Translations under genes and position numbers: made by a program
Shown here: piece by piece, positions 11,656 to 17,969 of the stretch
Numbering within the stretch: the stretch's first letter is position 1
How the letters are laid out: every line of letters starts with the position of its first letter
Notes under the pieces: generated by a model
Seen by the model: the letters and a program-made list of their open reading frames with translations, nothing else
The model's database searches: none
What the model was told of the DNA's origin: nothing
NCBI RefSeq assembly: GCF_943733665.1
Contig: NZ_OX030782.1
Span: forward strand, 3,458,501-3,522,500
DNA length: 64,000 bases
From: Aquimarina sp. Aq107
GTDB taxonomy: Bacteria > Bacteroidota > Bacteroidia > Flavobacteriales > Flavobacteriaceae
Reading direction: 5' to 3'

Positions 11656-11683
11656 TAAAAAAGTCCGCTATTTCTAACGGACT
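11656..11683 (-). terminator. rho-independent terminator after hpf
   Basis: On the minus strand, stem AGTCCG...CGGACT (arms 11662-11667 and 11678-11683, extended past one mismatch) is followed directly by a run of five to six U. It lies 53 bases past the hpf stop and separates hpf from the tRNA-tuf array. Confidence 0.75.
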
Positions 11684-11735
11684 GCAAATGTATAGAATTT
11701 ATTTCTTACACAAAACATTTTTTAAAAAAAAATCA

Positions 11736-12038
11736 TCAAACATGTGTATTTAATTTTTCCTTACGTTTCCTTAACTGTCTCTCCAACGAACTAACGCACT
11801 CATCCACACCTTCTTCGAAACTTTTATTTATTTTTTTGATTATAAACTCATCTCCTGGAACACTCAGCAAAATTTCTGTGATTTTATTTTCCTTACCACT
11901 CGTATTCATAACTTTTAGAAAAACATCAGCATAAATAATACGACTAAAATGATTTTCTAACTTATCCAATTTTGCTTGAGTAAAATCTATCAACTTCTGA
12001 TCTACATTAAAATTTACGGATTGCAAGTTCACTTTCAT
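11736..12038 (-). CDS. hpf: ribosome hibernation promoting factor, short form (HPF/RaiA family)
   Basis: Small ribosome-binding protein that blocks the mRNA/tRNA channel of idle ribosomes in stationary phase. 100 aa, the short form without the dimerising C-terminal domain. Visible: VNLQSVNFNVDQKLIDF start, central LENHFSRIIYADVFLKV, and the basic C-terminal SSLERQLRKRKEKL helix typical of the family. Own terminator downstream; 67 bases downstream of xerC, possibly co-transcribed with it. Confidence 0.9.
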   Translation of the reverse strand: MKVNLQSVNFNVDQKLIDFTQAKLDKLENHFSRIIYADVFLKVMNTSGKENKITEILLSVPGDEFIIKKINKSFEEGVDECVSSLERQLRKRKEKLNTHV

Positions 12039-12105
12039 AGGTGTTATATTAATTGGTTAAACAAATACTTAAAACCTAAAAGAAATTAACAAAGCAGCTT
12101 ATAGT

Positions 12106-12996
12106 TTATTTTTTATTCCTTGGATGGGATTGCTTATATACTTTTGCCAACTGTGCTATACTTTGATGCGTATACACCTGAGTAGCTGCTAAACTAGAAT
12201 GACCTAGTAATTCTTTTACAGCATTTAAGTTCGCGCCTTCATTAAGTAGATGTGTCGCAAATGAATGTCTCAATATATGCGGACTTCTTTTAACTTTTGA
12301 AGATACATTACTAAAATAGCCATTTATGACTCGATAAACAAGTGTTTCATATATTTTAACTCCTTTTTCTGTAAGTAGTAATGAAGAATCTCCTAACTCC
12401 TTAACTACATCTTTACGCAACTCCATATATTGCTCAATAGTTTTAATAACCGATGGGATTAATGGGACATATCGCTCTTTATTTCGCTTACCCAAGACTT
12501 TGATTTGTTTAGACGAGACATCAACATCTTTAATCTTAAGATTCACCAATTCGATCCTACGCATTCCAGTTGCATAAAATAACTCCACGATTAACCTATT
12601 TCTAACACTTTTAAAATCCACACCACTAGACAGCTCTTCTAAAACAAGATCAACCTCTACATCAGAAAATGGTATTTGAAGCTTATTAGAAGCTTTTAAC
12701 GCCTTATGCTTAGCCAATGGATTCTTATCTATCTGTTCTGACTTAAGCAAGAATTTAAAATAAGTCTTAAGAGAAGATACTTTTCTATTAATTGTTCTAT
12801 TAGAAACTTCTTTATCAACCAAACTAACTATCCAAGAACGGATTTGAGTATAATTCGATTTTGAAATATCTTTTATATCATATTCATCTTCATAAAACTT
12901 AACAAAAGACAGCAAATCCGCTTTATACGCAGAAACAGTATGTGTAGAGTATTTTTTCTCTAAAAGTAAATAATCTACAAACTCTTTAATAAACAT
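12106..12996 (-). CDS. xerC: tyrosine recombinase XerC
   Basis: Site-specific recombinase that resolves chromosome dimers at dif together with a partner. N-terminal SAM-like DNA-binding domain (about 1-90), C-terminal catalytic domain with the Arg of GMRRIELVNL, the HILRHSFATHLL block, the later His of LLGHSS and the nucleophile Tyr of TQVYTH. The start is taken as the ATG at 12996 (MFIKEFVDYLL). A longer reading frame begins at a TTG at 13017, but that TTG overlaps a perfect -7 promoter box, so it would lie upstream of or at the transcription start. A role as a mobile-element integrase is unlikely, given its housekeeping neighbours. Confidence 0.92.
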   Translation of the reverse strand: MFIKEFVDYLLLEKKYSTHTVSAYKADLLSFVKFYEDEYDIKDISKSNYTQIRSWIVSLVDKEVSNRTINRKVSSLKTYFKFLLKSEQIDKNPLAKHKALKASNKLQIPFSDVEVDLVLEELSSGVDFKSVRNRLIVELFYATGMRRIELVNLKIKDVDVSSKQIKVLGKRNKERYVPLIPSVIKTIEQYMELRKDVVKELGDSSLLLTEKGVKIYETLVYRVINGYFSNVSSKVKRSPHILRHSFATHLLNEGANLNAVKELLGHSSLAATQVYTHQSIAQLAKVYKQSHPRNKK

Positions 12997-13014
12997 AAAA
13001 AAACCATTAGAAAG

Positions 13015-13048
13015 CAAAAGTATAAAACTTTTACATCTAATGGTTCAA
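13015..13048 (-). promoter_or_regulatory. Bacteroidota-type promoter of xerC
   Basis: On the minus strand, -33 TTG (13046-13048), 23-base spacer, and -7 TACTTTTG (13015-13022), an exact TAnnTTTG match. Predicted transcription start is about 13008-13010, leaving a leader of roughly 12-15 bases before the ATG at 12996. The spacer is at the long end of the usual range. Confidence 0.55.
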
Positions 13049-13118
13049 TTTATATATACTGAAAAACGAAGTTTAATTTCTATATAAGAAATCAAAACAT
13101 ACAACGTTTCAACATTTT

Positions 13119-13313
13119 TTAAATTTCCTCTTGATCTCTTAAGTGCTGAATGTACTGCGCTTTTTGAACTTGAGCTCTGCGCTCTACAGAAGGCTTTGTG
13201 AACGCCTGACGCTTACGCAGCTGACGCATAGTTCCTGTTCTGTCGAATTTACGCTTAAAACGTTTTAACGCTCTATCTATATTTTCTCCGTCTTTAACTG
13301 GTATAATTAACAT
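13119..13313 (-). CDS. rpsU: 30S ribosomal protein bS21
   Basis: Small-subunit protein next to the 3' end of 16S rRNA. In Bacteroidota ribosomes bS21, with bS18 and bS6, covers the anti-Shine-Dalgarno sequence (known for Flavobacterium johnsoniae). 64 aa, rich in Arg/Lys, with the usual VKDGENIDRALKRFKRK start. It is preceded by an exceptionally strong Shine-Dalgarno sequence, a rarity in this phylum. xerC and hpf follow on the same strand. Confidence 0.97.
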   Translation of the reverse strand: MLIIPVKDGENIDRALKRFKRKFDRTGTMRQLRKRQAFTKPSVERRAQVQKAQYIQHLRDQEEI

Positions 13314-13319
13314 AGTGTT

Positions 13320-13330
13320 ACCTCCTTTCT
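13320..13330 (-). promoter_or_regulatory. full-length Shine-Dalgarno sequence of rpsU (probable autoregulatory site)
   Basis: On the mRNA strand AGAAAGGAGGT lies 6 bases before the ATG. It can pair with the whole CCUCCUUUCU tail of Bacteroidota 16S rRNA plus one more base, 11 contiguous pairs. Known from F. johnsoniae: ribosomes lacking bS21 expose the tail and translate rpsU preferentially, giving feedback control. The match is seen directly; regulation in this organism is inferred from that work. Confidence 0.85.
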
Positions 13331-13437
13331 TTAAAAATTAGGGTGCAAAGATAACACAAAAGTATTATCTACAAAGCTTTTTCTTCACGAAGTTAATTAT
13401 TCTTCGTTTTTTATTTTACACACACAAATATTAATAC

Positions 13438-13490
13438 AAAAAAACAGCTCTTATATCTACAAAATTATTTGTAATCGACACAAGAGCTGT
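13438..13490 (-). terminator. rho-independent terminator after the amylase gene
   Basis: Perfect 9-bp inverted repeat (ACAGCTCTT 13444-13452, AAGAGCTGT 13482-13490) with a 29-base loop; on the minus strand the stem is followed by seven U (13438-13444). It lies 51 bases past the amylase stop codon. The loop is longer than usual. Confidence 0.7.
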
Positions 13491-13540
13491 CTCTGATTTA
13501 TATCGTATATTTTTCACATAAGTGAGAATATATCAAGTTG

Positions 13541-14920
13541 TTACTTAAGAGACCATACGGTATATCCTTTTGGTGGAGCTTGTATTTTAACCCATTTCCC
13601 TCCTTGAGTTACCGGTTCCCAACTCGAATTACCAGTATAATCTTTTATTCTTCGGCTGGACCAGTTTGTTTGAATCCATCTTTCTTTCCAAGAATCGGAA
13701 TTATTGATATACACAATTAAACCATTTTTTCCTCCACCACCATTTCTTCTGGCAATATACTCATCATTATCCGTCCATAGATTTGAAGTATTACCTCCAG
13801 CCAAGTTATTGTGAATCCATATAAGATTGTTCAACTTATTTTTATCCAACCAGTCTTCGTAATCTCTATAAAAAAGTGCAGGATATCCTTCGTGAGTTAA
13901 AATGTAAGCGTATGCTAATAACTTATTTGTATAAATCTCATCAGTATCATGATTAGCAACAAAAGTCACAGCCCTACTAGCATTTCTTTTCCAGAGCATA
14001 TCTCCACTAAGTGCATTAAGATTATTCCCTACAAATGCATCTCTCATTTTGTAGTAACAAGCAAAATCGAATGCTGACATTTCTGCTTGATCTGTCCACC
14101 ATTTTAATGTATTTACATTTCCATCCCAATACTCTCCTACTCCAAACGCACCTGTAGACTTTCTAAATTCTTTTGCTACCCAAGGAGCAAATCCTTTTAC
14201 ATAGTCAAATCGGTATCCATCAAACCCCATCGTATTCTTATAGTACTTAGCTACAGAATTACTTCTTTTCCAGAGCCAATCTTGCACATAAGCTTTGTTA
14301 TGACTAAGATCAGGAAATCCACCAAAAATGCCACTATCAGAATTATATGCCTCATTAGGGTGAAAATCATATTTAGTCCTATTAAACTTATTAGACATTG
14401 GTTCAAATTTGGTGTAGGTATTTTTACCAGCAAATTCATTCCATTCTAAATCTCCACCACTATTATGATTTATTACGATATCCGCTATCACATTTAATCC
14501 TTTATTATGAGCATTAGAGATTAAAGATTCTAATTCTGATTTAGATCCAAATCTTGTCTCTGTACTACCCATTTGATTGTACTGGCCAAAATCATAATAA
14601 TCAAATGGATCATATCCCATAGAGAATGTTCCATTTTGTGCTTTGCTTACAGGAGGCAACCAAATAGCATCAACACCTGCATTACTCCAAGCATTAACTT
14701 TTCCTTTTACAACATTCCACCAAGTACCACCTGCAGGAACATCCCAATAAAAAGCTTGCATCATTACCCCAGATCCAATAGTTTTAAGACCTGCTCTAGT
14801 AGAAATTGATTCTTCTGGTTTAATCGATTCAGGCTCTACTGAATCTAAAACCTCGTCTTTACCGCATGAAACGATAAAAAATACCGTCAACAGAAAATAA
14901 ACGAATTTAATAGTTTTCAT
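13541..14920 (-). CDS. surface-exposed alpha-amylase, GH13 family lipoprotein
   Basis: Endo-acting alpha-1,4-glucanase that cuts starch or related glucans. 459 aa from the ATG at 14920; a longer frame opens at a GTG (14950), but the lipoprotein signal begins at the ATG (MKTIKFVYFLLTVFFIVSC). Lipid-modified Cys is residue 19, followed by GKDE, like the Bacteroidota lipoprotein export signal, so the enzyme probably faces outwards. The (beta/alpha)8 barrel shows FDGYRFDYVKGF (nucleophile Asp239), GVGEYWDG (acid/base Glu263) and ANHD (Asp325). The GEYWD motif resembles GH13 subfamilies 6/7 (plant and archaeal amylases). It stands alone, without susC/susD neighbours. An inverted pair of LacI-type half sites lies upstream. 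Confidence 0.92.
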   Translation of the reverse strand: MKTIKFVYFLLTVFFIVSCGKDEVLDSVEPESIKPEESISTRAGLKTIGSGVMMQAFYWDVPAGGTWWNVVKGKVNAWSNAGVDAIWLPPVSKAQNGTFSMGYDPFDYYDFGQYNQMGSTETRFGSKSELESLISNAHNKGLNVIADIVINHNSGGDLEWNEFAGKNTYTKFEPMSNKFNRTKYDFHPNEAYNSDSGIFGGFPDLSHNKAYVQDWLWKRSNSVAKYYKNTMGFDGYRFDYVKGFAPWVAKEFRKSTGAFGVGEYWDGNVNTLKWWTDQAEMSAFDFACYYKMRDAFVGNNLNALSGDMLWKRNASRAVTFVANHDTDEIYTNKLLAYAYILTHEGYPALFYRDYEDWLDKNKLNNLIWIHNNLAGGNTSNLWTDNDEYIARRNGGGGKNGLIVYINNSDSWKERWIQTNWSSRRIKDYTGNSSWEPVTQGGKWVKIQAPPKGYTVWSLK

Positions 14921-14968
14921 AAAAAGTGTTTTTTGTGTTAAATTTCCCACAATGTAATATTTTTACAT

Positions 14969-15008
14969 ACACGAAAACGTTTGAAGAATTACTCAAACGT
15001 TTTCGTGT
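14969..15008 (-). promoter_or_regulatory. twin LacI-type operator upstream of the amylase gene
   Basis: Perfect 16-bp inverted repeat, arms 14969-14984 and 14993-15008, with an 8-base loop. Each arm holds an AAACGTTT-like core with the central CG that is typical of LacI/GalR family operators; the two CG centres (14978-14979 and 14998-14999) are 20 bases apart, about two helix turns. It lies 49 bases upstream of the amylase ATG. There is no U-run, which speaks against a terminator. Control by a maltose-responsive LacI regulator encoded elsewhere is inference. Confidence 0.55.
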
Positions 15009-15150
15009 TAATAAAATTTTATCATGTATTTAAAAATGAGCTCCGAAAAGTAGCAATTCATCATTTTTTAAGCTCAATAAAAAGAAAATTCTCAGTTCGG
15101 ACTTAATTTTCATCTCTAGATCAAGGATTTTAAACAGTATAAATAAAAAT

Positions 15151-15207
15151 ATTTCGGCGATAATCTCTCTTAAGATTACGGAAGTGCTTCCGTCTATTAT
15201 TTCATTT
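15151..15207 (-). pseudogene. remnant of an acyl-CoA dehydrogenase 3' end
   Basis: Bases 15151-15207 resemble the 3' end of the acyl-CoA dehydrogenase gene at 17961-18017: the first 21 bases differ at one position and the next 27 at six. Translated on the minus strand it reads DGSTSVILREIIA against GGGTSEILREIIA in the intact protein. Stop codons close the frame just upstream, so it is only a fragment. It lies on the far side of the cytolysin-like gene from the intact dehydrogenase and in the same orientation. Confidence 0.65.
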
Positions 15208-15301
15208 TAGTCTTAGGTTATACAATCCAAATCCTATGTTTTACCGTACTATTTATTTTAAAAAGAAAATTCAAACTTTTAAAATAGAAATATATCAGAA
15301 A

Positions 15302-15323
15302 CCCCGAGGCAAAGCCATCGGGG
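15302..15323 (-). terminator. GC-rich hairpin after the cytolysin-like gene
   Basis: CCCCGA-GGC, a three-base loop, then GCC-A-TCGGGG: a 9-bp stem with one bulged base. It stands out in AT-rich surroundings. On the minus strand it is followed by TTTCTGAT, a weak U-run, 90 bases past the stop of the cytolysin-like gene. Terminator is the simplest reading; it could also be a copy of a dispersed small palindrome. Confidence 0.45.
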
Positions 15324-15413
15324 AATCATGAAAAGTAAACTTGGGGAAGGGTTTCAGGGCAATTACTATAAATAAGCAGGTAAAGTTTGCAGAGGTATAA
15401 TACTCACAAAATA

Positions 15414-17393
15414 TTATTGCAGCACTCTAATTCCAGAATAGTTTGCTCTAAAATTACGGTCTGTAATTATTCTAAACACAGAATTACTAGATGAAGTTGT
15501 TGCTATTTCGTCTAGATACATCATTAGATCTCCGTCTTTATTAATAAGCAGAAGTTGTTCAGATCCAGCACCAAAACGTACAATAGCAGCCGCATTTATT
15601 CTATCAAACATAGGATTTTCTTGCGTACCTAATGCCGTTATATTCTGTACATCAGCATTGTCCATTCTTCCTGCATTATCAAATAGACTTTGCATAAATA
15701 TCGAAGACCCACTTGCAAAAACCAGTGATGAAGTTCTATTGTTAACACCCATAGATAATGGCAAACCAGCTCCTGCTACAATTCCATCTCCAGGAAAACC
15801 GAATGGAGAGTTAGCGTCACTTAAGATGTCTTGAATAAGTTCAGTACTAGAAAAATAAACGCCTATTGGGTTTGTATCATTAATTTCAAAATTACCATTT
15901 ATAAAGAATCGTTGCGAAACAAGGCCTCCTAAATCTGTCAGCACTACTGTGGTATTGTCAAAGTTTCTTGATTCTTCTGCAATTTTAAAACCAGCACCCA
16001 CATTATCTAAACCACTCACTCCTAGAGGTCCATTAGGGTCATTGTGATCAAACACACCTAGTACTGTTCCTGATCCTACATCGTAAATAGCATATTTAAC
16101 ACCAGTTCCATTGTATACAGCAATAACAGTATCCTTTATATTAAAAGCAGCTCCTATTTTGTCGTCTTGTCCAAAAATATCTACTAAATTTTGGTATCCT
16201 GATAGTGGCAATTGGCCTTTTAATTCACAAGTAGTTCTACCAAACTCTGTTGCTAGATTTACTCCCACGATTTGATCAGGGCGCTCGACACTTCTTACTA
16301 CATATGAAATAGGTAATGCAAAGCGCAAGTCAGAAGTTTCTCCTAATGCTGAAGCAATATTTTGAATATTGGTTTCGCCAATCAACTCAAAAGCACCACT
16401 AGAAGGCCCTCCATATGCAATGACTTTTATTTTTAAGTCATTTAAGCTTTCCACTGAGGAAACATCCAAGCCAGCAGAAGCATTAACTGCCAGACCGCTA
16501 AAACTTGCATTAATACTTGCATCCATTTCCTGACGAGAAGAAGTTGATTCTATCAACATATAAAAAACACGTCCAAAAGTCACAGAGGAAATAAAAGTTG
16601 CCGGATTATCGGGTTGTACAAATGGTGCTAAATCCTCAGGAGTAACACTTTCGTCAAAAATCTGTCCAATATCTGTAGGCAAATCAAAACTCATAGTATA
16701 CATACTTTGATCCAATTTAACCAGTGTACGATTGAATTCTTTTTCTGTACTAAAACTAAAATTGCTAGAAACATTTACTCTGAACGCACGTATGCTAACA
16801 CCTAACTCAATAGCCAGTTGTTCTTCAGACTCTACCTGTTCGATATCTACTGTAAAATTTGCTGGAGCCTCTTCACCAGATGTGCTTATAATTTGGTTAA
16901 TAGCATCTTGTATAGTACTTCGTTTTACCTCATCTACTTCTGCAGAAGATTGTAGATTTCCGTTATTAATATTTACAGAAATAGTTCCTCCTGCTCGTTC
17001 AACCACAATAGGAGAAGGTGTGGGCTCGGACAAGGTTTTTCCTTGTAATAAATTACCAGGAAATATGACTTCTGCATTTGTGTCAAATAAATTGAATTCC
17101 CCAGTACCATCCTTTAAATCTATGGTTTCGGTCACACAAACAAATCTCGAAGTAGTTCCGTCTCCATTATCTTCATCTACTGCAGTTTCTTCTACAGATA
17201 CAATATTCTCTACTCTTTCATCATCAAACGGAGGAATCTCTTCTCCAATAGCAAACACACCCTCATATGTTAAGGGTTGTTCTCCAACAATTGGGTCTTC
17301 TTGACCTGATGAATCATCATTACTACATCCAAAAGTGATACACAAAAAAAACAATGTATTGAGTTTAATAAAAAGTGTTATTAGCTTTTTCAT
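15414..17393 (-). CDS. cholesterol-dependent-cytolysin-like lipoprotein with a novel C-terminal domain
   Basis: Probable pore-forming protein. 659 aa. Lipoprotein signal with Cys23 followed by SNDDSS (surface-export-like). Residues about 75-390 follow thiol-activated cytolysins in order: FPGNLLQGKTLSE (about 111-123; compare YPGALL in listeriolysin O), a predicted helical/strand stretch, NPATFISSVTFGRVFYMLIE (263-282; compare NPPAYISSVAYGR), and the AYGGPSSG diglycine (326-333; compare VIYGGS). The family's C-terminal membrane-binding domain 4 and its Trp-rich undecapeptide are absent. Instead residues 400-659 carry repeated blade-like units (KIGAAFNIKDTVIAVYNG; NVGAGFKIAEE; RINAAAIVRFGAG), perhaps a hemopexin- or tachylectin-like propeller. 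Target receptor unknown. Flanked on both sides by acyl-CoA dehydrogenase 3'-end sequence, which suggests acquisition. Confidence 0.75.
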   Translation of the reverse strand: MKKLITLFIKLNTLFFLCITFGCSNDDSSGQEDPIVGEQPLTYEGVFAIGEEIPPFDDERVENIVSVEETAVDEDNGDGTTSRFVCVTETIDLKDGTGEFNLFDTNAEVIFPGNLLQGKTLSEPTPSPIVVERAGGTISVNINNGNLQSSAEVDEVKRSTIQDAINQIISTSGEEAPANFTVDIEQVESEEQLAIELGVSIRAFRVNVSSNFSFSTEKEFNRTLVKLDQSMYTMSFDLPTDIGQIFDESVTPEDLAPFVQPDNPATFISSVTFGRVFYMLIESTSSRQEMDASINASFSGLAVNASAGLDVSSVESLNDLKIKVIAYGGPSSGAFELIGETNIQNIASALGETSDLRFALPISYVVRSVERPDQIVGVNLATEFGRTTCELKGQLPLSGYQNLVDIFGQDDKIGAAFNIKDTVIAVYNGTGVKYAIYDVGSGTVLGVFDHNDPNGPLGVSGLDNVGAGFKIAEESRNFDNTTVVLTDLGGLVSQRFFINGNFEINDTNPIGVYFSSTELIQDILSDANSPFGFPGDGIVAGAGLPLSMGVNNRTSSLVFASGSSIFMQSLFDNAGRMDNADVQNITALGTQENPMFDRINAAAIVRFGAGSEQLLLINKDGDLMMYLDEIATTSSSNSVFRIITDRNFRANYSGIRVLQ

Positions 17394-17583
17394 AATTGAT
17401 TAAAATATTTTTAAATAAATGATTTGTGATGCAATACTACAACCACAGTACGCTGAAGAAAAAAGAAGTAAGATGAAGACGAAAAAAAAGTGTTTAGAAG
17501 GAAAAAAAACAGTTGAAAGGAACCCTATAACACCTCTACTGATTTGAGATTATCGTATCTATATCAGGGATAAAGTTTACAAG

Positions 17584-17612
17584 TTGGTGTACATTAATCG
17601 AATTTACATTTG
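17584..17612 (+). promoter_or_regulatory. orphan Bacteroidota-type promoter
   Basis: Plus strand: -33 TTG (17584-17586), 18-base spacer, -7 TACATTTG (17605-17612), an exact TAnnTTTG match with near-ideal spacing. No ORF lies downstream before the terminator stem at 17696-17744, so it may drive a short RNA. Confidence 0.45.
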
Positions 17613-17617
17613 GAAGT

Positions 17618-17748
17618 AAAAAAAATTATCAATCCTTCTTTTGATTAAAAAAGTTGTACTATTTCATATAAACACTAGCTAGACAATAAGAAGAAAAAAG
17701 GCTTTTTATATGTCTATAAACTTAAGACATATAAAAAGCCTTTTAAAA
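17618..17748 (+). ncRNA. candidate small RNA of about 130 nt
   Basis: Interval between the orphan plus-strand promoter and a 20-bp terminator stem-loop. It contains no ORF. The 5' part is A/U-rich and largely unstructured; the 3' end is the stem-loop followed by UUUUAAAAUUUU. Existence of the transcript is inference from promoter plus terminator only. Confidence 0.3.
17696..17744 (-). terminator. strong, probably bidirectional terminator
   Basis: Perfect 20-bp inverted repeat (arms 17696-17715 and 17725-17744), 9-base loop. On the minus strand the stem runs into six U then CUUCUU, ending transcripts from the acyl-CoA dehydrogenase gene; on the plus strand it ends in UUUU. It lies about 175 bases past the dehydrogenase stop, beyond the tandem duplication. 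Confidence 0.8.
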
Positions 17749-17791
17749 TTTTATAAGCAAGCGAAACGTCTTCTTATAATTACCTCTGGCA

Positions 17792-17969
17792 AATTGAAAA
17801 CAATTTTCGCCAAAAAAGCAACCTATAATTATGCTTTCACAGCTGGTTTGTATTCTTTCTTGTCGATTACCATTTTGGCGAATTGAAAACAATTTTCGCC
17901 AAAAAAGCAACCTATAATTATGCTTTCACAGCTGGTTTGTATTCTTTCTTGTCGATTACCATTTTGGCG
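17792..17969. repeat. 89-base tandem duplication of the acyl-CoA dehydrogenase 3' end
   Basis: Copy 1 at 17792-17880 and copy 2 at 17881-17969 look identical over the whole 89-base unit. Copy 2 contains the last 16-17 codons and stop of the dehydrogenase gene; copy 1 is an untranslated duplicate of them plus about 37 bases of downstream sequence. Perfect identity in non-coding sequence points to a recent event. Confidence 0.95.

Larger units (their letters stand above)
14921..15413. other. intergenic region between the amylase and the cytolysin-like gene
   Basis: About 490 bases without an intact gene. It holds the twin operator (14969-15008), a remnant of an acyl-CoA dehydrogenase 3' end (15151-15207) and a GC-rich hairpin (15302-15323). 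A reading frame runs on from the remnant for about 40 codons (down to about 15030) but has no recognisable features, and is not called as a gene. Confidence 0.6.
17394..17917. other. intergenic region between the cytolysin-like gene and the acyl-CoA dehydrogenase
   Basis: 524 bases. Contents, left to right: the presumed promoter region of the cytolysin-like gene (imperfect -7 box TAGTATTG on the minus strand near 17430), a perfect plus-strand promoter (17584-17612) with no ORF after it, a 20-bp terminator stem (17696-17744) and the first copy plus part of the second copy of an 89-base tandem duplication (17792-17969). No protein-coding gene seen. Confidence 0.6.

Noticed and set aside
12106..12996. 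Tyrosine recombinase read as a mobile-element integrase
   Set aside because: It is next to rpsU, hpf and tuf, and has the standard XerC length and motifs; no attachment sites or cargo genes nearby.
16732..17304. 190-codon plus-strand frame inside the cytolysin gene
   Set aside because: Ser/Thr-rich shadow of the cytolysin reading frame, opposite strand; no plausible start context.
17696..17744. 20-bp inverted repeat read as a transposon end or attachment site
   Set aside because: A single copy with U-runs on both sides and a 9-base loop fits a terminator; no matching copy was found near the other end of the cytolysin block.
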